Origin: CAZNAQ01 sp964585585 | Lineage (GTDB): Bacteria > Patescibacteriota > Patescibacteriia > Patescibacteriales > JAGXOH01 | Assembly: GCA_964585585.1 (NCBI GenBank) | Contig: CAZPEL010000007.1 | Coordinates: 1 to 28,292 of the forward strand | Length of the DNA: 28,292 nt | Reading direction: 5' to 3' | Shown: piece by piece, positions 15,291 through 22,016 of the stretch | Layout: the number at the start of each line of letters is the position of its first letter | How positions within the stretch are numbered: the stretch's first letter is position 1 | The notes under the pieces: model-generated | What the model was told of the DNA's origin: nothing | Databases searched by the model: none | Seen by the model: the letters and a program-made list of their open reading frames with translations, nothing else | Program-made: the position numbers and the translations under genes

Positions 15291-15810
15291 ACTTCACCCC
15301 CACCGCTGTTCGGATCGTATGGGAAAAATCAAAATCACTGGTCCCGGAATCGTTGTTGTATTCCGCTTGGAACTTAATACTTATGATCCTATTCTCTTGA
15401 TCAGGCCCTAAATTGGCAAAGGAAATATTGCTGAATCTTACTTTATCACTGACCCAGGGGGTAAAACTCCCCACTCCTCTTCTTATCCCCAGAGAATCAT
15501 CCCGAACCTCGAAACTCAGGTCTTCCTCCGAGTCCGGCATATCCAATATCAAAACATCCGAGGAACTGCCGGCTCCGGGAGAGATAACTCCTTCGGCTCT
15601 TTTTATCTCCTGCTTCATTTCCTTTAAGACAAATCTGGAACCGGCTCCAACCTCCTGAACCGCGAAGGCCTTGTTATTGGATCGGGAAACGGACAGACTG
15701 AAACTGACAAAGCTGAATATGACCATACCGATGATACCGACATAGATCAAAACCTCTACTAAAGTAAATCCCGATTCCGAATTTGATTTTTCCTTAAAAA
15801 GTTTGGCCAT
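15277..15810 (-). CDS. PilW/PulJ-like pseudopilin
   Basis: A 177-residue prepilin with leader MAKLFKEKSNSESG, cleavage after Gly14, and mature N-terminus FTLVEVLIYVGIIGMVIF with Glu5 present. LKEMKQEIKRAEGV and the β-rich C-terminal domain fit the PulJ/PilW class, which joins the minor pseudopilin complex at the pilus tip. The last residues (SLKH and the TAA stop) are encoded by the start of the repeat array, so the original C-terminus has probably changed by a few residues. Its start overlaps the end of the giant pseudopilin-like gene. Confidence 0.88.
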   Translation of the reverse strand: MAKLFKEKSNSESGFTLVEVLIYVGIIGMVIFSFVSFSLSVSRSNNKAFAVQEVGAGSRFVLKEMKQEIKRAEGVISPGAGSSSDVLILDMPDSEEDLSFEVRDDSLGIRRGVGSFTPWVSDKVRFSNISFANLGPDQENRIISIKFQAEYNNDSGTSDFDFSHTIRTAVGVKSLKH

Positions 15811-18800
15811 TATTTATAATTTAAGTTTACTTCCCTTAAAACCGGGGTTTCATACCCATCTCCGAACAAAAAGGTTTTATAGCGGATCCATCTGTCCCCG
15901 TTGTGGTCGGTAGAAAGGATATGGCCGTCCGGGGAGCCGAAATAATCGGTCTCATCACCGTCCACTCCGTCCGGACCGGACCATTCGGCCGTATCCAAGC
16001 CGGCGCGGGTGGGGGCCGTCTTGATCTGAAACTGAACATCACAGTTTTCCGGAACCTCTTCGCTCCATTCAATGGCCTGAATAGCCGAGGAGGTGCCGGT
16101 ATCATAATCAGAGGACACCAATTGACCGGATCGGGGGTGTTCGCCGCTGCCCAGATCCAAATCCACATTGTCAAAACCCACGGTATAGGGCCCCGGATTT
16201 CCACCCGGCGTCTCCACCCAATAGGCCAACTTCAAATAATAGGTCCCGGTAGCGGTGATGGCGGAGGAGGGGTCAATGGTAACATCTTCGATCCAACCGC
16301 TTTCCGAATCTATGTTTATGGAGCTGCCGACCCGGTTCACCGGCTCTCCGCTTGCGGTATCAATATATATCCGTAACTCGGAAACATCCGGGACATCGTT
16401 GTAATCGATCGTTCTATGATCGAAAGTCAGGGAAGTTCCGGCCGGGTCCTGTTCGTAGTTGGTAAAAGATTGCTGCCAATAACCGCCGATCTCGTCATTA
16501 TTAGTTTGGGGGACGCTTATTTCGGCGTAGCCGCCGGGATTGCCTCCTGTTTCTTGCCTGACTCCGCCGGGGCTTTCCTCACCCGGACCCACATCCCAAG
16601 GAAAGAATTCCCAAACCGGATCCGCCCCGCTGTAGGAGATACTGACATTGTCCAGCTCCACTTGCTGACTGCCGTCGCTTTCCAGAAAGGCCCGAAACTT
16701 GATCTGGCCGCTACCGGTATTAAAACCGCTGATATGATCATTGACCACGCCGGCCGTATTATATTCACCTTCTCCGGCCGGAGACCAGCTGGCTCCGTCC
16801 CAATACTGCCAAGTGGATCCGTTGTCACTGGAAAGCTGATAATAGATCTCACCCCCGTTTTTGGTAGCACTTTCACTGAATCCGTCCCAGGTCTCAACAC
16901 CGGGAGCGGAAAAGGACCCGGCCGGAGTGATGGCCGGAGTGGAAGTGGGGTAAATTCCGGAACTCCAGGAACAACCGGACTGCTCCAGGCATTCGCCTTC
17001 ACTACCCAAACCGGAGCAACTGCTGGCTTCCGGATCGTCATAGCAGCTGCCCGGTTCCCAATTACAGCCGCAATCGTCCTGGCACAAGGTCTGGTTGTCA
17101 AAAGTGGAACAATCACTGATACTGCCGGAACAGGAAGGCGGAGACCAGGAACATTGGCCGCAAGTAGTGCATTCCACCTCCCCTAAAGGCGCACAATCCA
17201 AACTACCACTACAAGTTCCCCCCGCCCTGACCAAACTCAAGTGTGTTATCAAAAGGATTATTATAATGGTTCCGGAAAGAAAAATTATTCCTACTACTTT
17301 TTTGCCCCCAACCCCACTTAACAGTAAGATCAGAGATAAAAGCACCAGTATCAATTCTAAAAAGACCAAGTAAGCCACGGAGCAGATCTCTTGTTGCTCC
17401 CGCAATTCCGAGGTTGAAAAATCATTCAAGCTTTTGGCTTGTTTATACAGACCCTTTCGAGCCGCGGTCTCAACCACATGATCCTTGCCGCCCAAGAAAA
17501 ACATAAAATATTCGGACCAGGCGGATAGGCCGTCTTTTTCTCTTTCCGGAATAAATTCTTTCGGATTGTAATACCCGGAGATCGAAAAGAACAATTCTTC
17601 TCCCGGGTCGCAATCGTAGGTGGCCTCTATGGTGTCGCCTTTATGAAGTTTGTGGTCAAAGTTATCCACAGGCCGGCCGTTAAAGGAAAGATCCCGGGGC
17701 TCCTTTTTTTTCGCTTCTATTTCCGGATCCGGACTGTCATCCAAGGCCACATAATCTATGCCAAAGGAACCGGTGGTAAAACGCAAACGCGCCTTTAATT
17801 TTTTCGACTCCGGGGTCAAGTTCTCCAAAGAAACCAAAAAATCATCCGCCCCGCTTCCCGGCATATGCCGGCCGGCGGAAATGGTCCCTTGCCGACGCCA
17901 ACTATTTCCGTCCCAAACCTCGACCTGCATCTTTAGATCATCCCGCCACCACTTCTTGGTGATCGTCTTGATGCCCGGCCAGTCGGAAATACTGCTAAAA
18001 ACGGGATACCTATCCTCACCCATAATATGGACCATATAATCGAAATAAGTGGTGTAGAAATATTGTTTTCGAGCTACCAGATATAATTTGGGATCAGAAG
18101 ATTCAATATTATCGTATTCCACTTCCAGCCAATCATCCCGCCTCTGGGGGTTGAACTCGGGCTCATAAAAAACATCATCCTGTTCGTTTATCAGTTCCCG
18201 GCACCCCGGACCGCCTTTATTTCCGGTAGCCGAACATTTATCCGGACTCAGCCATTTCTGCATAACCCGAGGGCGGCCCTGGATATCCGGTTTTAAGAAA
18301 CCTTGATCATTCCGAGCGGAATATACCTGAAAATCCTCCAGGTAAGTGATCTCGGGCAAGGTCTCGTGTATCCTGACCTTGGCCCGACCATCGGAACACT
18401 CCAAAGACGGCAGGGAGTCAAAGGTGGTATTTTTAACCGATTCGAAAACAGAAAAGGGAAAGGCCTCATGCTCTTTTACCCATTTCTCTCCGTTCCAGGC
18501 CTCGACCACCGGACAACTATAGCTCTGCCAACCGCATCCCGCGGAAGAACAGTTATTGCAAGAGGAGCTATCACTACAAGAACCGCAAGAACCGCTATTG
18601 GAACAGGTTCCGGCGGTATAGGAGCAGCCGCAATCACTACAAGTGGTTCCGGCCTCGGCCAGATCGGCGCAGGTCAAGTCGGAACTGCCGTAACAAGTGC
18701 CCGGACTCCAACTGCATCCGTTCTGGTTTACACAATCGGTGGAACTGCCCAAATCGGCGCAAGCGGCGGCCGTGCCCTCACAGTTCCCCTCACCTGAAAC

Positions 18801-19526
18801 CAATTGAGCCGCCCCGCCCGTAACCTCGATCCGGGAAGGATCATATGAGTAGCTGCTCGGATCGGAAAAGGGCCAATTCTGGACACCGCTACCGGTAACA
18901 TCAAAGCCGTTATCCCGGGTGTCTCCGGAGAGAAGCGAGATCTGGCCAACCGTGCTAGTGGCTATATTTTGGGATGATTCATATCTACTGCTATCCGACC
19001 AAATTTCCCGGCCGTCGCCGCCGGACCAATCGGTCTGGGTCCAGTTCCGAGAATCCCAGTTGCTTAAATACACCACCCTTTGGACCGAATTGGTAACTCC
19101 GGAACGCACCTCCCACTCTACATTTATAACCGCCTTTTTGGTGTGGTCATCAATATAACTGCCCGGACAGGCCGTGATATCGCCCTCACTGTCCCGACAT
19201 ACATCCTCAATGTCTATGATCCGGGTAAACTTACCTATGGTCTGACTGGTTCCCTCGCCCTGAAACACCCACTGACTGCCGGTGGTGGCCACGGCGCTCC
19301 TGTTTAGGGTCAAGCGATTCCAAGCCCCTTCTTTTACGGATCTGACCGCCTCCGCCGCCTCGTCCGCCAGGGCTTGAGCCCGGATCATATTCGTGCTTCG
19401 AGTCAAGGAATTGAAACTTCCCAGAACCATGGAGCTTAAAGCCGCTCCGATCAGGGCAAAAATAGCCACGGCCAAGATAACTTCCAAAAGGGATTGGCCT
19501 TGATTGTTCCGAAAATTATATATCAT
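15810..19526 (-). CDS. Giant pseudopilin-like surface protein with Cys-rich modules and internal membrane hairpin
   Basis: About 1238 residues from the ATG at 19526 (MIYNFRNNQGQSLLEV). That start puts the prepilin site G/QSLLEVILAVAIFALIGAALSS eleven residues in, with Glu5 present; a start 45 bp upstream would add an atypical leader. After the pilin helix come a β-rich region, a Cys-rich block (~245-350; GCSWSPGTC, GCSYTAGTC) and a domain starting CPVVEAWNGEKWVKEHEAF that resembles C-terminal domains of secreted bacterial proteins. Two adjacent hydrophobic helices (~713-740 and 742-769) follow, joined by GVGGKK; the second looks like a signal peptide ending in LVRA. Then a second Cys-rich block (~770-852) and two or three β-sandwich-like domains. 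This could be a pilus-tip adhesin or a membrane-anchored surface protein. The middle looks like an in-frame insertion of another secreted protein. Confidence 0.85.
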   Translation of the reverse strand: MIYNFRNNQGQSLLEVILAVAIFALIGAALSSMVLGSFNSLTRSTNMIRAQALADEAAEAVRSVKEGAWNRLTLNRSAVATTGSQWVFQGEGTSQTIGKFTRIIDIEDVCRDSEGDITACPGSYIDDHTKKAVINVEWEVRSGVTNSVQRVVYLSNWDSRNWTQTDWSGGDGREIWSDSSRYESSQNIATSTVGQISLLSGDTRDNGFDVTGSGVQNWPFSDPSSYSYDPSRIEVTGGAAQLVSGEGNCEGTAAACADLGSSTDCVNQNGCSWSPGTCYGSSDLTCADLAEAGTTCSDCGCSYTAGTCSNSGSCGSCSDSSSCNNCSSAGCGWQSYSCPVVEAWNGEKWVKEHEAFPFSVFESVKNTTFDSLPSLECSDGRAKVRIHETLPEITYLEDFQVYSARNDQGFLKPDIQGRPRVMQKWLSPDKCSATGNKGGPGCRELINEQDDVFYEPEFNPQRRDDWLEVEYDNIESSDPKLYLVARKQYFYTTYFDYMVHIMGEDRYPVFSSISDWPGIKTITKKWWRDDLKMQVEVWDGNSWRRQGTISAGRHMPGSGADDFLVSLENLTPESKKLKARLRFTTGSFGIDYVALDDSPDPEIEAKKKEPRDLSFNGRPVDNFDHKLHKGDTIEATYDCDPGEELFFSISGYYNPKEFIPEREKDGLSAWSEYFMFFLGGKDHVVETAARKGLYKQAKSLNDFSTSELREQQEICSVAYLVFLELILVLLSLILLLSGVGGKKVVGIIFLSGTIIIILLITHLSLVRAGGTCSGSLDCAPLGEVECTTCGQCSWSPPSCSGSISDCSTFDNQTLCQDDCGCNWEPGSCYDDPEASSCSGLGSEGECLEQSGCSWSSGIYPTSTPAITPAGSFSAPGVETWDGFSESATKNGGEIYYQLSSDNGSTWQYWDGASWSPAGEGEYNTAGVVNDHISGFNTGSGQIKFRAFLESDGSQQVELDNVSISYSGADPVWEFFPWDVGPGEESPGGVRQETGGNPGGYAEISVPQTNNDEIGGYWQQSFTNYEQDPAGTSLTFDHRTIDYNDVPDVSELRIYIDTASGEPVNRVGSSINIDSESGWIEDVTIDPSSAITATGTYYLKLAYWVETPGGNPGPYTVGFDNVDLDLGSGEHPRSGQLVSSDYDTGTSSAIQAIEWSEEVPENCDVQFQIKTAPTRAGLDTAEWSGPDGVDGDETDYFGSPDGHILSTDHNGDRWIRYKTFLFGDGYETPVLREVNLNYK

Positions 19527-19566
19527 TAAATTATGGTGTAAGATCAAAGGTGTAGGTTGGAGATAG

Positions 19567-19640
19567 GTCAAGGATAGGGGTTTTGTTATTCCGGCCTACC
19601 TTGCCATGGCCCTCAGGATAACAAAACCCCTATCCTTGAC
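19567..19640. repeat. 72-bp palindromic element, copy 1
   Basis: Starts GTCAAGGATAGGGGTTTTG and ends with its complement. The inner arms GTTAT/ATAAC enclose a conserved asymmetric core containing CGGCCTACCTTGCCATGG. A second copy in the opposite orientation is at 25212-25287. It lies between the GspH-like gene and the giant pseudopilin-like gene. The remaining 19641-19701 holds only a short GTCTT/AAGAC hairpin. Confidence 0.85.
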
Positions 19641-19701
19641 TCCTTTGGTCTTCAAAAGACGAACAGGGTCCGGCCGGTGCAACCCCCAAAGAAAAACACG
19701 C

Positions 19702-20283
19702 TTACTGCTTCCACACCGCTCCGGACTCTTTGATAATAATATCTACCGACCCTTTGGTCTCATGGCCTATCATCACTGTGCCGGTGGCCGAAGGGTCGGC
19801 TAAACCTTGAGAAAAATTTATTTCATAACTACTCCCTCCTCCGGGAAGCGAAAGATCTAAGCCGGACTTTAGCAGAGTGGAATAGTCATGACTGCTATCT
19901 CTGGAGCTATAAGAAGGTCCTTGATATAAAACATACTTATCCCTGTTGCCTTCGGCGTTTTTTAAAAAATAAACTCCGTGGCGGGAATTATTATAACCGG
20001 CCTCACTTCTATTCCGGGCCAAGCGTAATCTTTGGGCTAAAACGGAAGAGCTCTCATCCAGACGAGCATTGGCCTGCAGATTGCCGTAAATAGGAAAGGT
20101 CGCGGCGGCCAAAATTACAAATATTCCAATAACAATAAGAAGCTCGATCAGGGTGAATCCTTTGTCATTGGAGCAAGGGAACAATGAAGCAAAGAAACAA
20201 TGAAACACTCCTGCTTCATTGTTTTTATGCTTCATTGTTTCATTGTTTCTTTGTTTCATTGTTTCATTGTTTCTTTGTTTCAT
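19702..20283 (-). CDS. GspH/FimT-like pseudopilin with N-terminus encoded by repeats
   Basis: A protein of up to 193 residues. The prepilin site is NDKG/FTLIELLIVIGIFVILAAATFPIYG with Glu5 present, followed by LDESSSVLAQRLRLARNRSEAGYNNSRHGVYFL, the GspH/FimT signature; family members often end in a strand-rich domain like this one. Everything before about NDKG comes from the 8-bp repeats. The longest frame is given, but ATG 20235, GTG 20208 and TTG 20184 are also possible; the TTG would give the shortest, most normal leader. An ATG four codons before the cleavage site is out of frame. The true start cannot be decided. It lies in the pilus operon after pilC and the four-helix-bundle gene. Confidence 0.82.
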   Translation of the reverse strand: MKQRNNETMKQRNNETMKHKNNEAGVFHCFFASLFPCSNDKGFTLIELLIVIGIFVILAAATFPIYGNLQANARLDESSSVLAQRLRLARNRSEAGYNNSRHGVYFLKNAEGNRDKYVLYQGPSYSSRDSSHDYSTLLKSGLDLSLPGGGSSYEINFSQGLADPSATGTVMIGHETKGSVDIIIKESGAVWKQ

Positions 20284-20508
20284 TGTTTCATTGTTTCATT
20301 GTTTCATTGTTTCTTTGTTTTTGTGTTTCATTGTTTCCGGGTGCGTTTTTCAANNNNNNNNNNNNNNNNNNNNNNNNNNNNNNNNNNNNNNNNNNNNNNN
20401 NNNNNNNNNNNNNNNNNNNNNNNNNNNNNNNNNNNNNNNNNNNNNNNNNNNNNTTGTTTCATTGTTTCTTTGTTTTTGTGTTTCATTGTTTCCGGGTGCG
20501 TTTTTCAA
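20173..20508. repeat. 8-bp repeat array (opposed arms) between the GspH-like and four-helix-bundle genes
   Basis: A short left arm (about 20173-20206; AACAATGAAGCAAAG) is opposed to a long right arm from 20213 of CATTGTTT and CTTTGTTT units. The long arm is interrupted by the assembly gap and continues to 20490. Each 8-bp unit shifts frame, and each AAACAATG unit on the minus strand contains an ATG. Confidence 0.85.
20354..20453. other. 100-N assembly gap with identical 55-base flanks
   Basis: Exactly 100 unknown bases. The 55 bases before it (20299-20353) and after it (20454-20508) are identical and include the last codons of the four-helix-bundle gene. The true distance may be zero (overlapping contigs), or the gap may hide a tandem copy of the unit. 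Confidence 0.95.
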
Positions 20509-20848
20509 AATTATCCATTTCCGTCCACAACATTTTACCTATTTCTTCAACCAGCCCCAATCCATAGTCGTAATCATTTTTGTTTATAAAATTCTGCTTC
20601 CGCGAAAAAAATAATAAATACTTTGATTCTTTAAAAGATCCATAAGAGGTCTCTATAAGATTCAGCTGAACAAACGGCTTTTTTCTGGCATATCCTTCTA
20701 TATAATTTAAAACAATTGAAAGAGCGGCTCTTCTCCATTGGGAAACACTGGAATAAACCTCTTCTCTAGGAAATTTCCTGGTTACGCTATAAACAAAATG
20801 AACATACTCATCCATTAATTTTTTTAATCTCTCTTGAAATTCAGTCAT
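20483..20848 (-). CDS. Four-helix-bundle protein (S23/IVS-like family) inside the pilus operon
   Basis: A 121-residue all-helical protein of the four-helix-bundle family first seen in intervening sequences of 23S rRNA genes (TIGR02436-like). It shows the family pattern FPREEVYSSVSQWRRAALSIVLNYIEGYAR, then ETSYGSFKESKYLL and LVEEIGKMLWTEMDNF. The family has no proven enzymatic activity; related proteins (Avd) accompany diversity-generating reverse transcriptases, but no reverse transcriptase is seen here. The TGA stop is part of the repeat (CAATGA), and arrays of the same 8-bp unit flank it on both sides. It is unrelated to pili and looks like a passenger inserted between pilC and the pseudopilin genes. 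The last codons recur to the left of the assembly gap. Confidence 0.88.
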   Translation of the reverse strand: MTEFQERLKKLMDEYVHFVYSVTRKFPREEVYSSVSQWRRAALSIVLNYIEGYARKKPFVQLNLIETSYGSFKESKYLLFFSRKQNFINKNDYDYGLGLVEEIGKMLWTEMDNFEKRTRKQ

Positions 20849-20863
20849 ATATTAAGACCATAC

Positions 20864-20935
20864 TTCATTGCTTCATTGTTTCATTGCTTCATTGTTTCAT
20901 TGTTTTTGTGTTTCATTGTTTCATTGCTTCATTGT
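20864..20935. repeat. 8-bp repeat array between pilC and the four-helix-bundle gene
   Basis: About nine CATTGTTT or CATTGCTT units plus one GTGTTT variant. The array includes the pilC stop codon (TGA of CAATGA at 20929-20931) and ends 15 bp before the four-helix-bundle start. Confidence 0.85.
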
Positions 20936-22014
20936 ATTCCCCCGGTAATATTATAGATCGGCGTGATTATGGATATGGCCAAAAAGCCCACCACCAGGCC
21001 GATCATAAGCAAAAGGACGGGCTCTATGACCGTGGACAGGGTCTTAGTGGAGTTATCCACATCCGCCTCATAATAATCGGCCAAATATTCCAAAGTCTCT
21101 TCCAGCCGGCCGGATTCCTCCCCTACCTTTATCATCTTTATAACAATATTGGGGAACAGATTCTTGTGATAGCCCAAGTTCTCCGAGATCTTGCTACCCC
21201 GGGACACACCTTTACTGGCCTGTGATACCGCTCTTTTGTAATAAAAATTGTTCAGGGTTCCGCTGGTGATATCAAAGGCCTCGTCTATGTTCAGGCCGCT
21301 TTTTAAAAGAGTGCCCAGGGAACGGCAAAAACGGGACAGGTTGGTACCGCGGGAAACTCGGCTCACCGCCGGCATTTTTAAGATCAACCAATGAGTGGCC
21401 GGCTTAACGAATTTCTGTCGCAATAGCCAAAACAAAAATATAATCCCCAAAACCAAACCGATCAAAAGAAACCAAAAATGGGCCTGGACAAAATTGGAAA
21501 ACCAGATCAAAAACCGGGTCGAGGCCGGAAGCTCCATATTTAACCCCTCGAATAAAGGCGTTATCTTGGGCAAAACAAAAAAGACCATGGCTATACCCAA
21601 AAGAATGGAGGCGATCAAAATTATAACCGGATAAACCAAGGCCCCTTTTATCTTAGAGACCAGTTCTTCTTCTTTTTTTAGCTGGGCGGATATATTCTCC
21701 ATGCTCTCATCCAGATCGCCCGAGGCCTCGCCGGAACTGGTTATGTTTATAAAAAGTCCGGAGAAAACTTGGGGATAAAAAGAAAAAGCATCGGACAAAC
21801 TGTGCCCGGCTTCTACCGACCCCCTGACCCCGTCTATTATTTTTTTAAACCTGCCTTTGGCCGAGTCCCGGGAAATGGCCAGGGCCTCGCTTATGGTCAA
21901 GCCGGATTTAAGCATTACCGACAGATTCTTGGCGAACAGGGCCTTTTGGGACAAGCCGGTCCCTCCGAGTTCAATATCGGATTCCAAAATGCTTTTTTTA
22001 TTCTTTTTACTCAT
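20929..22014 (-). CDS. pilC: Type IV pilus inner-membrane platform protein PilC (GspF family)
   Basis: A 361-residue protein with two GspF domains (~25-150 and ~230-350). The family signatures LFAKNLSVMLKSGLTISEALAI and LSRFCRSLGTLLKSGLNIDEAFDI are at equivalent places, as are GEASGDLDESMENIS and GEESGRLEETLEYLADYYE. Three membrane segments are seen near 125-150, 175-197 and 335-357. PilC is the inner-membrane platform that transmits motor action to pilin addition. The gene starts 2 bp after the pilB stop. Its stop codon is supplied by the repeat array, and the C-terminus NITGGIQ is close to the usual family end, so little or nothing is missing. Confidence 0.96.
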   Translation of the reverse strand: MSKKNKKSILESDIELGGTGLSQKALFAKNLSVMLKSGLTISEALAISRDSAKGRFKKIIDGVRGSVEAGHSLSDAFSFYPQVFSGLFINITSSGEASGDLDESMENISAQLKKEEELVSKIKGALVYPVIILIASILLGIAMVFFVLPKITPLFEGLNMELPASTRFLIWFSNFVQAHFWFLLIGLVLGIIFLFWLLRQKFVKPATHWLILKMPAVSRVSRGTNLSRFCRSLGTLLKSGLNIDEAFDITSGTLNNFYYKRAVSQASKGVSRGSKISENLGYHKNLFPNIVIKMIKVGEESGRLEETLEYLADYYEADVDNSTKTLSTVIEPVLLLMIGLVVGFLAISIITPIYNITGGIQ

Positions 22015-22016
22015 AA

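Noticed and set aside
20213..20508. CRISPR array
   Set aside because: Units are 8 bp, contiguous and without unique spacers; there are no cas genes.
20184..20614. Plus-strand reading frames rich in Phe, His, Cys, Ile, Val, Ser, Leu
   Set aside because: They are translations of the 8-bp repeat with the gap Ns inside; no domain, and they oppose real genes.
20483..20848. Diversity-generating retroelement accessory protein (Avd)
   Set aside because: The fold class is similar, but no reverse transcriptase, template repeat or variable repeat is seen in the window.
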